A stretch of 37,891 bases of DNA from NCBI RefSeq assembly GCF_003286125.1, contig NZ_QMED01000040.1, positions 1 through 37,891 on the forward strand, read 5' to 3'. A program made the position numbers and the translations under genes. Shown one piece after another: positions 14,998 to 21,968 of this stretch (positions are counted from its first letter, which is position 1; every line of letters starts with the position of its first letter). The notes beneath the pieces are model-generated. The model did not search any database. It was not told the DNA's origin and saw only the letters and a program-made list of their open reading frames with translations. Source of the stretch: Algibacillus agarilyticus (GTDB lineage Bacteria > Pseudomonadota > Gammaproteobacteria > Enterobacterales > Alteromonadaceae).

Positions 14998-15675
14998 TTA
15001 ATTTCTAGAAGGGAAGGTTCCTTCTAAAGCAATGATATAATTCATTCCTAAAACAGGCTGCATAATACTAAATGCAGCGTCATTGCCCGTGGGGTTAACA
15101 GTCACTGTGCCTCCCGTTATACCGTTGCCTCCTTGAACGTCAACCGATATATCTAAACTCCCCTCAGCTAAAGCGACTAACTTAGTCTCATCTACCCCGC
15201 TAGATGCAGCACGGTAGATATTCTCATCTTTATCAGGGCCTGAACCACCAGTAACAACTTTTGCCAAATAATCACCTGCTGAAGGTACTGGTGAATTCGC
15301 ATTTTCCGTCGATACTTTTAATTTAGCGTCAACAACAGCAGAAGTGCCACTGCTACCACCGCCAGTGCCTGTAAAAGTGGCTGAATGGGTGTGTGCAGGC
15401 ATTTGACTCAGATGAAGCGTATTGATTTCAGAACCTTTTTGCCGTCCAGCATTGATGTCGGTCAACCCAATTCCGTTTCCTGCTCCGATAGGCGCTCGCC
15501 CTCGTAAATCTGGCAGAGCAAAATTAGTTCGACCGTCTCCACCCCACGTTGTTCCTAATATTGCGTACAGTGCTTGATTTTGACTAATAGCAATTAGTTG
15601 GCCATCACAAAAAGCCCAATCTTTTGGAGCAAAGGTACCGCCAAAAAGAATTGTTCCGCCCATCATAAATTCCAT
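14998..15675 (-). CDS. Phage tail collar domain protein (MdpB-like)
   Basis: The N-terminal 65 residues form a tail-collar domain: MMGGTILFGGTFAPKDWAFC, then a short helix, GTTWGGDGRTNFALPDLRGR and APIGAG, followed by LHLSQMPAHTHSATF, where the HTH is typical. The middle is Gly/Ser/Asn rich and the C-terminus ends NPTGNDAAFSIMQPVLGMNYIIALEG. Such microcystin-dependent-protein relatives are fibre-like proteins found outside phages. It has no signal peptide. It is the last gene of a minus-strand operon with a formyltransferase (18-nt gap) and a methyltransferase; it may be the substrate of those enzymes (inference). No other phage gene is present. Confidence 0.9.
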   Translation of the reverse strand: MEFMMGGTILFGGTFAPKDWAFCDGQLIAISQNQALYAILGTTWGGDGRTNFALPDLRGRAPIGAGNGIGLTDINAGRQKGSEINTLHLSQMPAHTHSATFTGTGGGSSGTSAVVDAKLKVSTENANSPVPSAGDYLAKVVTGGSGPDKDENIYRAASSGVDETKLVALAEGSLDISVDVQGGNGITGGTVTVNPTGNDAAFSIMQPVLGMNYIIALEGTFPSRN

Positions 15676-15693
15676 ATTACCCTCTCTTTTATT

Positions 15694-16725
15694 TTAAAGT
15701 GATACGGTTTGCAATTGGCAACCCGCATCTATCTGAAACAGCTCAGCAAATGCTAAGCCGCTGTACACACCACCTGCAACGCTAACAACATCTAAGCGCA
15801 GCGCACCACGATAAACACTAACAATAACGCCTTCATATTCATCAATCATGAGTATGGTGCCTGGCTCGGTTCCAAAATTTGATTGCTTTATTTCTGTCGC
15901 TTGCATTAAGTTGCACACGACTTGCCTAAAAGAAAACAACGCAGACTGTGCTTGTCCATTACCCGCTAAACATTGGGCGACTATTTGTGCCGGCGATTGT
16001 TGATTAAAATCGAGAGTTAAATCTGATGTCAATAAACGTCTTGCATAATTTATAGTTTGCGGCAGGGAAGGATCTAAGCTTTGTTGAGTTTCACCTTGCT
16101 GATATTGTTTATTTGGTGGCCAATTTTCTAAAAGGCTAGCAATTAAATCCACACTTGTATGAGCGACACGTTGCAATAAGTTAGGTAAAGTTTCCCGCTC
16201 ACCGATAGAAAAAGGGGTCTGTACGATAATGTTGCCAGTATCTGGCTCTTTTTCTACTTTGTGTAAAACAATAGCTGATTTGCGTTCTTGATTACGTATT
16301 TGCCAGTAAAGTGGTTGAGGGCCTCGATATTTTGGTAATGTTGACGCGTGAAGATTATAACAACCAAATTCAACACTATTTGATAAATACTCCACCAGCA
16401 CACTGGGTAAAATATGCGGGTATCCCACTATAAGGCCCATGTGACCATGCCATTGGTCAAATTGCTGATGAATAATCGTTAAGTTATCTTTGCTGCAGGC
16501 CTGTACGGGGATATTTGCATCTAATAACATGCGTAATAGTTGTTGAACTTCGGCTGCTTGGCTACTCATTTCCCGAGGGTCGGGAACTATTACCCCTGCA
16601 AGCACTTCTTTTTGCGCTAAATACCAAATAACAGGTTGCGCATAAGTACTAGCTGCAAATACAACAATATTCGTATTTTGGTTAGACGTTGAGGTATTGG
16701 TACTTTTATATGCGCTCATTTTCAA
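15694..16725 (-). CDS. Formyltransferase-family enzyme (Fmt-like fold)
   Basis: A 343-aa protein with a formyl-transferase N-terminal domain. NLHASTLPKYRGPQPLYWQI carries the catalytic Asn-x-His and the substrate loop, and KEPDTGNIIVQ the catalytic Asp. The C-terminal 140 residues resemble the oligonucleotide-binding-type domain of Fmt. It uses a formyl-folate to formylate an amine; the substrate is not shown by the sequence. The operon setting, not a fmt/def locus, argues against initiator-tRNA duty. Its start overlaps the end of the methyltransferase gene by 20 nt, so translation is coupled. Confidence 0.85.
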   Translation of the reverse strand: MKMSAYKSTNTSTSNQNTNIVVFAASTYAQPVIWYLAQKEVLAGVIVPDPREMSSQAAEVQQLLRMLLDANIPVQACSKDNLTIIHQQFDQWHGHMGLIVGYPHILPSVLVEYLSNSVEFGCYNLHASTLPKYRGPQPLYWQIRNQERKSAIVLHKVEKEPDTGNIIVQTPFSIGERETLPNLLQRVAHTSVDLIASLLENWPPNKQYQQGETQQSLDPSLPQTINYARRLLTSDLTLDFNQQSPAQIVAQCLAGNGQAQSALFSFRQVVCNLMQATEIKQSNFGTEPGTILMIDEYEGVIVSVYRGALRLDVVSVAGGVYSGLAFAELFQIDAGCQLQTVSL

Positions 16726-18058
16726 CGCCCAATTTAGAGTTTTTAGCTGATGGAGAGGCCGCTAATGTAGTCATAAAACCGGGTAAGCCATTTAATCGAT
16801 AATAAAACTTAAGCCTGTCACCACTATTAACTAGCAAATCACCGGGTTTGGCATCTTTAGGTTTAAAATTTATACAGACTTGCATATCGGGTAATGGATG
16901 CGTAATTCCTGAATCGTATTCATTTAAAGTGTCCTCTCCGTAAACGTTAATCGTTGTGCACAATAACAACAGAGGCTTATCTTGTTCATCAATCAATGTA
17001 GGAATGCATAGTTCAGCACAAGGCAACAAACGGGTGTGCTCATCAAGTATTAGATCTTGGTTTAGTTGTAAAAATTGAGGCGTAATCGCTAACACTTCAC
17101 CCATTTCAATACGATGAATATTAGGGGGCGTTAACATGTTGCCTCCTTCAACAGGGCGTTGATTTTGCCATTGCTCAACGAATTCACGTTGCCCAACACC
17201 AATAACGGCCCGAACAGATACTTTCTCAGGTAAGAAGAATGCGTCTGGCTTCATTACGTTGGCAAAGTGACGAGCAATGGGAATAAAGGCTTCTCGGCTA
17301 ACACCATGCTGCATTGCTTCTAGTACTATAATATCAATAGGGATATCTGGCTGATAATCACAGGCATCGATGCAAACTATTTTATGAATAAATGACTGCA
17401 AATGAGTCGCTCGAATAACGGCTTGTAAACTCGCCACGGCGGCTGGTTGAATATCAATTAATGTAACATTGAGTTGTTCAGGGCTCACTTCGCCATTATG
17501 TTGATAATGGGCTAATAAGGGGAGTAACAGTGGTGCAAATGGGCCACAGGCTGGATAGACAAGATGGATCTTGTTGTCCGTTTGCGATAATTTTTTCTTA
17601 ATAGCATGATGCACGCCTCTTATAAACGATCGGACACGAAATAAATCTCGCTGCGTAGTGACGCAGTGATTAGTTGACATGATTAAACCGTGCTTTGAAA
17701 TAAATTGACGAGTACGCAAAGACGACGGAATATCAGCCTGTTCATAAACAGAGTTCAAGCCTTCGTACATGGTATCCAATTTCGATTGCAACAACGGTTT
17801 ATCAATATTTGAATGACTCAATATTATGTCCACACCCGACTGCAAAATATGGCTTAACGTTTGAGTTTTCAACGATTTTGTCACCGTCGTTGATTCCGTC
17901 TTTGTTGGTAACGTATTATCTGTTTTTGCTTTGCTCTGCCCAGCAATACGCTCTAACTGCTGCCGCAGTGTGTCATTCATTGCGTCTGGAGCAATCAAGG
18001 GTTCGGCTGAATCTTGCTGGTAATCGGGAAAGTTTTGTGAAAAATTTTGATTGCTCAT
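16706..18058 (-). CDS. PRMT-like class I SAM-dependent methyltransferase
   Basis: A 450-aa protein. The first 130 residues are polar and low in order. The Rossmann core follows: IHLVYPACGPFAPLLLPLL (motif I), VTLIDIQPAAVASLQAVI (acidic end of strand 2), CIDACDYQPDIPIDIIVLEAMQHGVSRE (motif with Glu-Ala-Met, similar to the double-E loop of protein arginine methyltransferases), and VMKPDAFFLPEKVSVRA. A beta-rich C-terminal part follows, as in PRMTs. A protein or peptide substrate is therefore likely. It overlaps the formyltransferase gene and follows the beta-hydroxylase gene after a 294-bp gap. The distant N-terminal extension is unexplained. Confidence 0.82.
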   Translation of the reverse strand: MSNQNFSQNFPDYQQDSAEPLIAPDAMNDTLRQQLERIAGQSKAKTDNTLPTKTESTTVTKSLKTQTLSHILQSGVDIILSHSNIDKPLLQSKLDTMYEGLNSVYEQADIPSSLRTRQFISKHGLIMSTNHCVTTQRDLFRVRSFIRGVHHAIKKKLSQTDNKIHLVYPACGPFAPLLLPLLAHYQHNGEVSPEQLNVTLIDIQPAAVASLQAVIRATHLQSFIHKIVCIDACDYQPDIPIDIIVLEAMQHGVSREAFIPIARHFANVMKPDAFFLPEKVSVRAVIGVGQREFVEQWQNQRPVEGGNMLTPPNIHRIEMGEVLAITPQFLQLNQDLILDEHTRLLPCAELCIPTLIDEQDKPLLLLCTTINVYGEDTLNEYDSGITHPLPDMQVCINFKPKDAKPGDLLVNSGDRLKFYYRLNGLPGFMTTLAASPSAKNSKLGVENERI

Positions 18059-18352
18059 CTGACGGTTTCTCTATCAACAACACTTATATTTAATATTGAT
18101 ATTGAGTATAGGCGAAAGAAAAAGCTAAAACCCCTTATTTATTAAGATAAGGTTATAACTAATGAAACTATCAATGAAATTGAGTGTAAAATTTCGAAAA
18201 GGGTTTACAAATATAAATCGTATTTCATGATCATTGCACAAGCGGCTAACTTGATGGTTTCCATCAATCATGTTGTAACATTAAAAAAGAGATCAGTTTG
18301 CAGGTATGCCCTCGTTCAGTAACTAGCGTAAACATTATGGCTAAAAGCGGCC
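18059..18352. other. 294-bp gap inside the modification cluster
   Basis: No ORF is supported. A short perfect hairpin, TTGATGG-TTT-CCATCAA, is at 18251-18267. The gap may hold a promoter for the methyltransferase/formyltransferase/tail-collar operon; I see no strong consensus boxes. Confidence 0.4.
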
Positions 18353-18976
18353 TTAATTTCTACATGCTATTGGGCTATTGATTTTATGTTTGCTTTTCAT
18401 TAATTGGCCAATTAACCAATCATTTGTTAAGCAATCAATAACCAAGTTAATACGACTCGTTTTTCCATGGTTAATGACTTCATGTATTTGATCTGCGTTT
18501 ATATACCAAAGTTCACCTGTCTTCATTGGAATAACGTGGTTGTTAACAACAAAACTAAGCCTGTCATTTGATTCTATGGGTATATGTAAACGAGCTTTGC
18601 CATTATTAACCGATAAGCCTTGGTCTTGGTGCGGTTTGATGTGAGCACGAGGAAACAAGCGCATTAAACGCACTGATTCTAATGGACAGTGCAGCGTCGC
18701 TAAAACCTGTAACAGGGTATTCGTATTTGATAATGGTTTGGTATTACACCATTCAGTATTATTTTCAATATTAAAACATTGTTGAATAGGGTGCTGATTA
18801 ATAGTATGACTTGGAACTCTTAAAGGAAAAATATCCCAGCCACCTGAGTTGACTCGTCGATTAACATGTTTAGTCCAATTTAGAGTTCGAATAAGACTAA
18901 TACTCTGCCGCAATGCTTCTGTATCAAACTCATTAATTTTGCAGGCTGTTAAATCACTAAGAGAATTCGCTATCAC
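18353..18976 (-). CDS. Aspartyl/asparaginyl beta-hydroxylase family protein
   Basis: A 207-aa Fe(II)/2-oxoglutarate dioxygenase of the AspH type. The iron ligands are His116 and Asp118 in IKPHQDQG and His165 in ADQIHEVINH; Arg175 in TSRINLVID binds 2-oxoglutarate. LRMRLFP-type and RLHIPIESN strands fit the jelly-roll. Such enzymes hydroxylate Asp or Asn side chains of proteins or peptides. The domain is complete and the active-site residues are present. It lies in the same orientation as the methyltransferase, formyltransferase and tail-collar genes and may act on the same target (inference). Confidence 0.85.
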   Translation of the reverse strand: MIANSLSDLTACKINEFDTEALRQSISLIRTLNWTKHVNRRVNSGGWDIFPLRVPSHTINQHPIQQCFNIENNTEWCNTKPLSNTNTLLQVLATLHCPLESVRLMRLFPRAHIKPHQDQGLSVNNGKARLHIPIESNDRLSFVVNNHVIPMKTGELWYINADQIHEVINHGKTSRINLVIDCLTNDWLIGQLMKSKHKINSPIACRN

Positions 18977-19035
18977 TTTAATTTCCTCAATATTAACTAT
19001 TTACACATACCGCTAATTTTAGATAGGCAGCCGAA

Positions 19036-19063
19036 ATGACCGCTCCACAATGGGCATCATAAT
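19036..19063. mobile_element. Remnant of an IS110-type left end
   Basis: Twenty-eight bases, ATGACCGCTCCACAATGGGC followed by ATCATAAT, match the left end of the IS110-type element at 9-36 with 5 mismatches. The remnant stops one base before the second copy of the 82-bp repeat. The IS body is gone. Confidence 0.65.
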
Positions 19064-19064
19064 A

Positions 19065-19146
19065 GCGCCTTTACGAAAGCGAAACTAAAGCAAGTTGGTA
19101 ACCATATTTTTTTTTGATGAATATCTCGCAGGTCTTTATGGCTAAT
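19065..19146 (+). repeat. 82-bp direct repeat, copy 2
   Basis: This is a second copy of 14802-14883 (the end of the MipA gene and 45 bp downstream), with only a few differences. It joins an IS110-type end on its left. The rest of 18977-19468 contains no gene that I can support. Confidence 0.85.
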
Positions 19147-19468
19147 TGCCATAAGTAAAACGATTCGCAACAGCCGCATGGCGTTTTTAAATACCCAAAC
19201 ATAAAAAGTTAAACAAATTTGCAATATATGACTTAAATACACCGAGTTACCTCATCATCAAGGGCGTGGTTTGCCCGCTCACAACACCCAAAAATAATAA
19301 CAGAACAGCCATGAAATTTAATTTAAAAACAATAATCTCGACGTTTTAAAGATGCCTATTCTTCTCGGCTCTGGTCGTACTATACCCTTTAGTTGTGAAT
19401 ATTTAATATCAAAATTCGAAGGGAACCGTTAATACCTCACAGGCACTTACCGAGTATTCACCAAGCGT

Positions 19469-21901
19469 TCACCAAGCATAGGTCATGCTGATCCCATACG
19501 TACTCGGGGGCGCATAAAAAGCGGTAGAACCCAGCATGCCAAGGTCTAAATTGTATTGTTTGTAAACCTCATTAGTTAAGTTTTTACCCCATAACATAAT
19601 CGTCATCCGCTCGTTAAATCCGGTATAACTGATGTTGGCATTTAATAAGCTATACGCTTTTTGATATGCGCCCCCGCCATTGGTCACTTCTAAATATTGT
19701 TCATCGTAATGCACACCATCGAGCTGTATTGATAGGGTTGCTTGCTCAATTTGCCACGCATAATTTAAAGCATAATTAAATGAGTATTTAGGCGCATTAG
19801 GTAACTCTGTATTGGTGAGCTGTTTTACAGGAAATACAATTTCGGTACCGCCACCCACGGGTGATTGCCAAGTACCGATCACATCGACATGTTCAACCTT
19901 TGATGTCATGTAAGAAGCCCCAAATTGTAAATTTAAGGCAGGGTAAGGCGACCACGCAAATTCAATTTCAGTCCCTGATGCGGTGGCATCGGAGTTGTTT
20001 ATATTGGGGGCTAAGCCTACCATCGAAAACGCTTGATAATCTTTATAATCGTAATAAAAACTGGTGGCGTTTAATTTTATTTTTTCGGCTAAAAATATAG
20101 ATTTAAAGCCGAACTCATAGGCATGCAGGGTTTCAGGTTTATGTTGTATTTTATCTGGCGTTACACTGGCTGAAAATGCCCAATTACCGACTTTTATGCC
20201 ACGGTTATAAGACAAAAAGTAAAGTAAATCTGTTGTCGCTTGATAGTTTAATTGTAACCTGGCAGCGTGATCGGTGTAGTTAATACTGGCGATGTCTTCG
20301 TTGTGAGGCGTGATTGCTAACTGTGTAATTAACGGGATATTAGCCTTTTCATCTATAAACCCTCGGGTGTAATTAAGCTCTTTAGAATCTTGTGACCAAC
20401 GTAGAGCCGAAATCAAGATTAAGTCATCCTCTATTTCAAGTTCGTACTGCCCAAATAGCGAGCGGTTATCTGCTTCAGTTTCATAATCTTGTATGGCTTT
20501 TGGGCTGTTTTCGTTGGGTTGATAATTTTGCGGTAATTGATTGTCTGTTTTTAAACTATTAGCCAGTCGTATAACGGGGTTGCCCACCGTAGAAATAAGT
20601 CCATCGTGATGCATATTTAAATAATAAGCGCCAAGTTGCCAGCGGTTATTATTATGCTTGCCTGAAAGTTGTAATTCTTGTGACCATTGGTCGTATTCCA
20701 GTTCAGTTGTGAACTCGATGATAGGCGCTGCAATACCATCGCCATCTTCTAAGTATTGCTTACTTAATGATTGGATGTTGGTGATGGAATTGAATTGTAA
20801 AAGGTTATCTCCGCTAAAGGTGACTTTGGCTGTGCTGCTGCGCATTATTCTGTTTAGGTAACCATCGGTATTAGAAAAGTGTTTATAAGGTTGTGAATGG
20901 TCGCCTTGATATAATGTTAAACCGGACGCATCAACGGGGGTAAAGCCGTCTTTGGTATTAAAAAATACTTGCTTGGTAAAATCGAGTACCGATAAGTCAT
21001 TAGGTGGATCTCCGCCATCTAAGATCACATTTTTAGTGAAATTGATTAATTCAGGTGGAATATAACCGGAATCAATTTCAGATTGAGTCCAAGGTAAAAA
21101 TGCATAACCACCGGTTGGCACATCTTTGTCTTGGCTAAAATGATGACTAAAATCAACTAATATATTGTCGGATAAATCTAACTGTAAATTGAATTTTATC
21201 GCTTGCGCATTGACTCCGCCGATAGGGCGTATATTCGGACTGTTGGCGTTGATATATCCATCGGCTTGTTCTTTTCTTAAGGCGACCCGTGCACGTAATG
21301 AGTCGGTTATGCTGCCCCCTAGCGCGGTTTCCAAACGTTGAGTGTTGTAACTCGCGAAACCCGCTTTGACATAGCCATTAAAATAATCTTTTGATGCATC
21401 TTCCGATATATAATGAATCACCCCACCGATGGCATTGCGACCAAACAGTGTACTTTGTGGCCCTCGCAATACTTCGACTCGCTGCATATCAAATAACATG
21501 TTTGCGACACTGTTCATGCTACCCACGTATGTGTTGTCAGCATATACCGCAATGGGGGATTCTAAATTGTCTGTAAAATTGTTTTGAGATATGCCGCGTA
21601 AATTAAAAAAAGTTAAGTTGGGTGACCACGCATTTACTTGTAAATTAGGCACTTGTTGTGTAATCGATACGGTATTCTCTAACGCTAACTCGGCTAAGTT
21701 ATCGGTTGATAAGGCGGTTAAGGCAATCCCTACTTTTTGATTATCTTGCTTGCGTTTTTGAGCGGTAACTTCGATTATTTCTAACGCAGAGTGGCTGGCT
21801 GTATTTGCACTTGTCTCTTGTGCGCGGGTTGCAAAAGGGATGCTACTAATTAAAACGCCAGAACATAAATATAATAGTGTGCACTTATTTGTTATTTTCA
21901 C
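19469..21901 (-). CDS. TonB-dependent outer-membrane receptor
   Basis: A plug domain begins at EIIEVTAQKRKQDNQKVG, with LRGISQNN, VEVLRGPQSTLFGRNAIGG and a 22-strand barrel ending YGISMTYAW with a terminal aromatic residue. TonB receptors import siderophores, vitamin B12 or oligosaccharides with energy from TonB. The ligand is not clear. I start at GTG 21901: AGAGG lies 6 nt before it and the protein then opens with a clean signal peptide (KITNKCTLLYLCSGVLISSI). The in-frame ATG at 21949 would add 16 residues. The gene lies just downstream of the hybrid kinase gene in the same direction. Confidence 0.92.
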   Translation of the reverse strand: MKITNKCTLLYLCSGVLISSIPFATRAQETSANTASHSALEIIEVTAQKRKQDNQKVGIALTALSTDNLAELALENTVSITQQVPNLQVNAWSPNLTFFNLRGISQNNFTDNLESPIAVYADNTYVGSMNSVANMLFDMQRVEVLRGPQSTLFGRNAIGGVIHYISEDASKDYFNGYVKAGFASYNTQRLETALGGSITDSLRARVALRKEQADGYINANSPNIRPIGGVNAQAIKFNLQLDLSDNILVDFSHHFSQDKDVPTGGYAFLPWTQSEIDSGYIPPELINFTKNVILDGGDPPNDLSVLDFTKQVFFNTKDGFTPVDASGLTLYQGDHSQPYKHFSNTDGYLNRIMRSSTAKVTFSGDNLLQFNSITNIQSLSKQYLEDGDGIAAPIIEFTTELEYDQWSQELQLSGKHNNNRWQLGAYYLNMHHDGLISTVGNPVIRLANSLKTDNQLPQNYQPNENSPKAIQDYETEADNRSLFGQYELEIEDDLILISALRWSQDSKELNYTRGFIDEKANIPLITQLAITPHNEDIASINYTDHAARLQLNYQATTDLLYFLSYNRGIKVGNWAFSASVTPDKIQHKPETLHAYEFGFKSIFLAEKIKLNATSFYYDYKDYQAFSMVGLAPNINNSDATASGTEIEFAWSPYPALNLQFGASYMTSKVEHVDVIGTWQSPVGGGTEIVFPVKQLTNTELPNAPKYSFNYALNYAWQIEQATLSIQLDGVHYDEQYLEVTNGGGAYQKAYSLLNANISYTGFNERMTIMLWGKNLTNEVYKQYNLDLGMLGSTAFYAPPSTYGISMTYAW

Positions 21902-21968
21902 GTTAACCTCTGTCTGCATAATATGGCGTTGTTTTGTAATAGAGCTCATCTCTGATTTTCTTTAATGC

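Noticed and set aside
14998-15675. Prophage or tailocin based on the tail-collar gene
   Set aside because: No other structural, lysis or integrase gene is near; the neighbours are enzymes.
15694-16725. Methionyl-tRNA formyltransferase (fmt) of the housekeeping type
   Set aside because: The gene is not next to def, and the sequence departs from Fmt outside the catalytic motifs; a special formyltransferase is more likely.
19057-19242. 61-aa ORF on the minus strand
   Set aside because: It overlaps the 82-bp repeat copy and an IS end remnant; no family pattern or ribosome-binding site.
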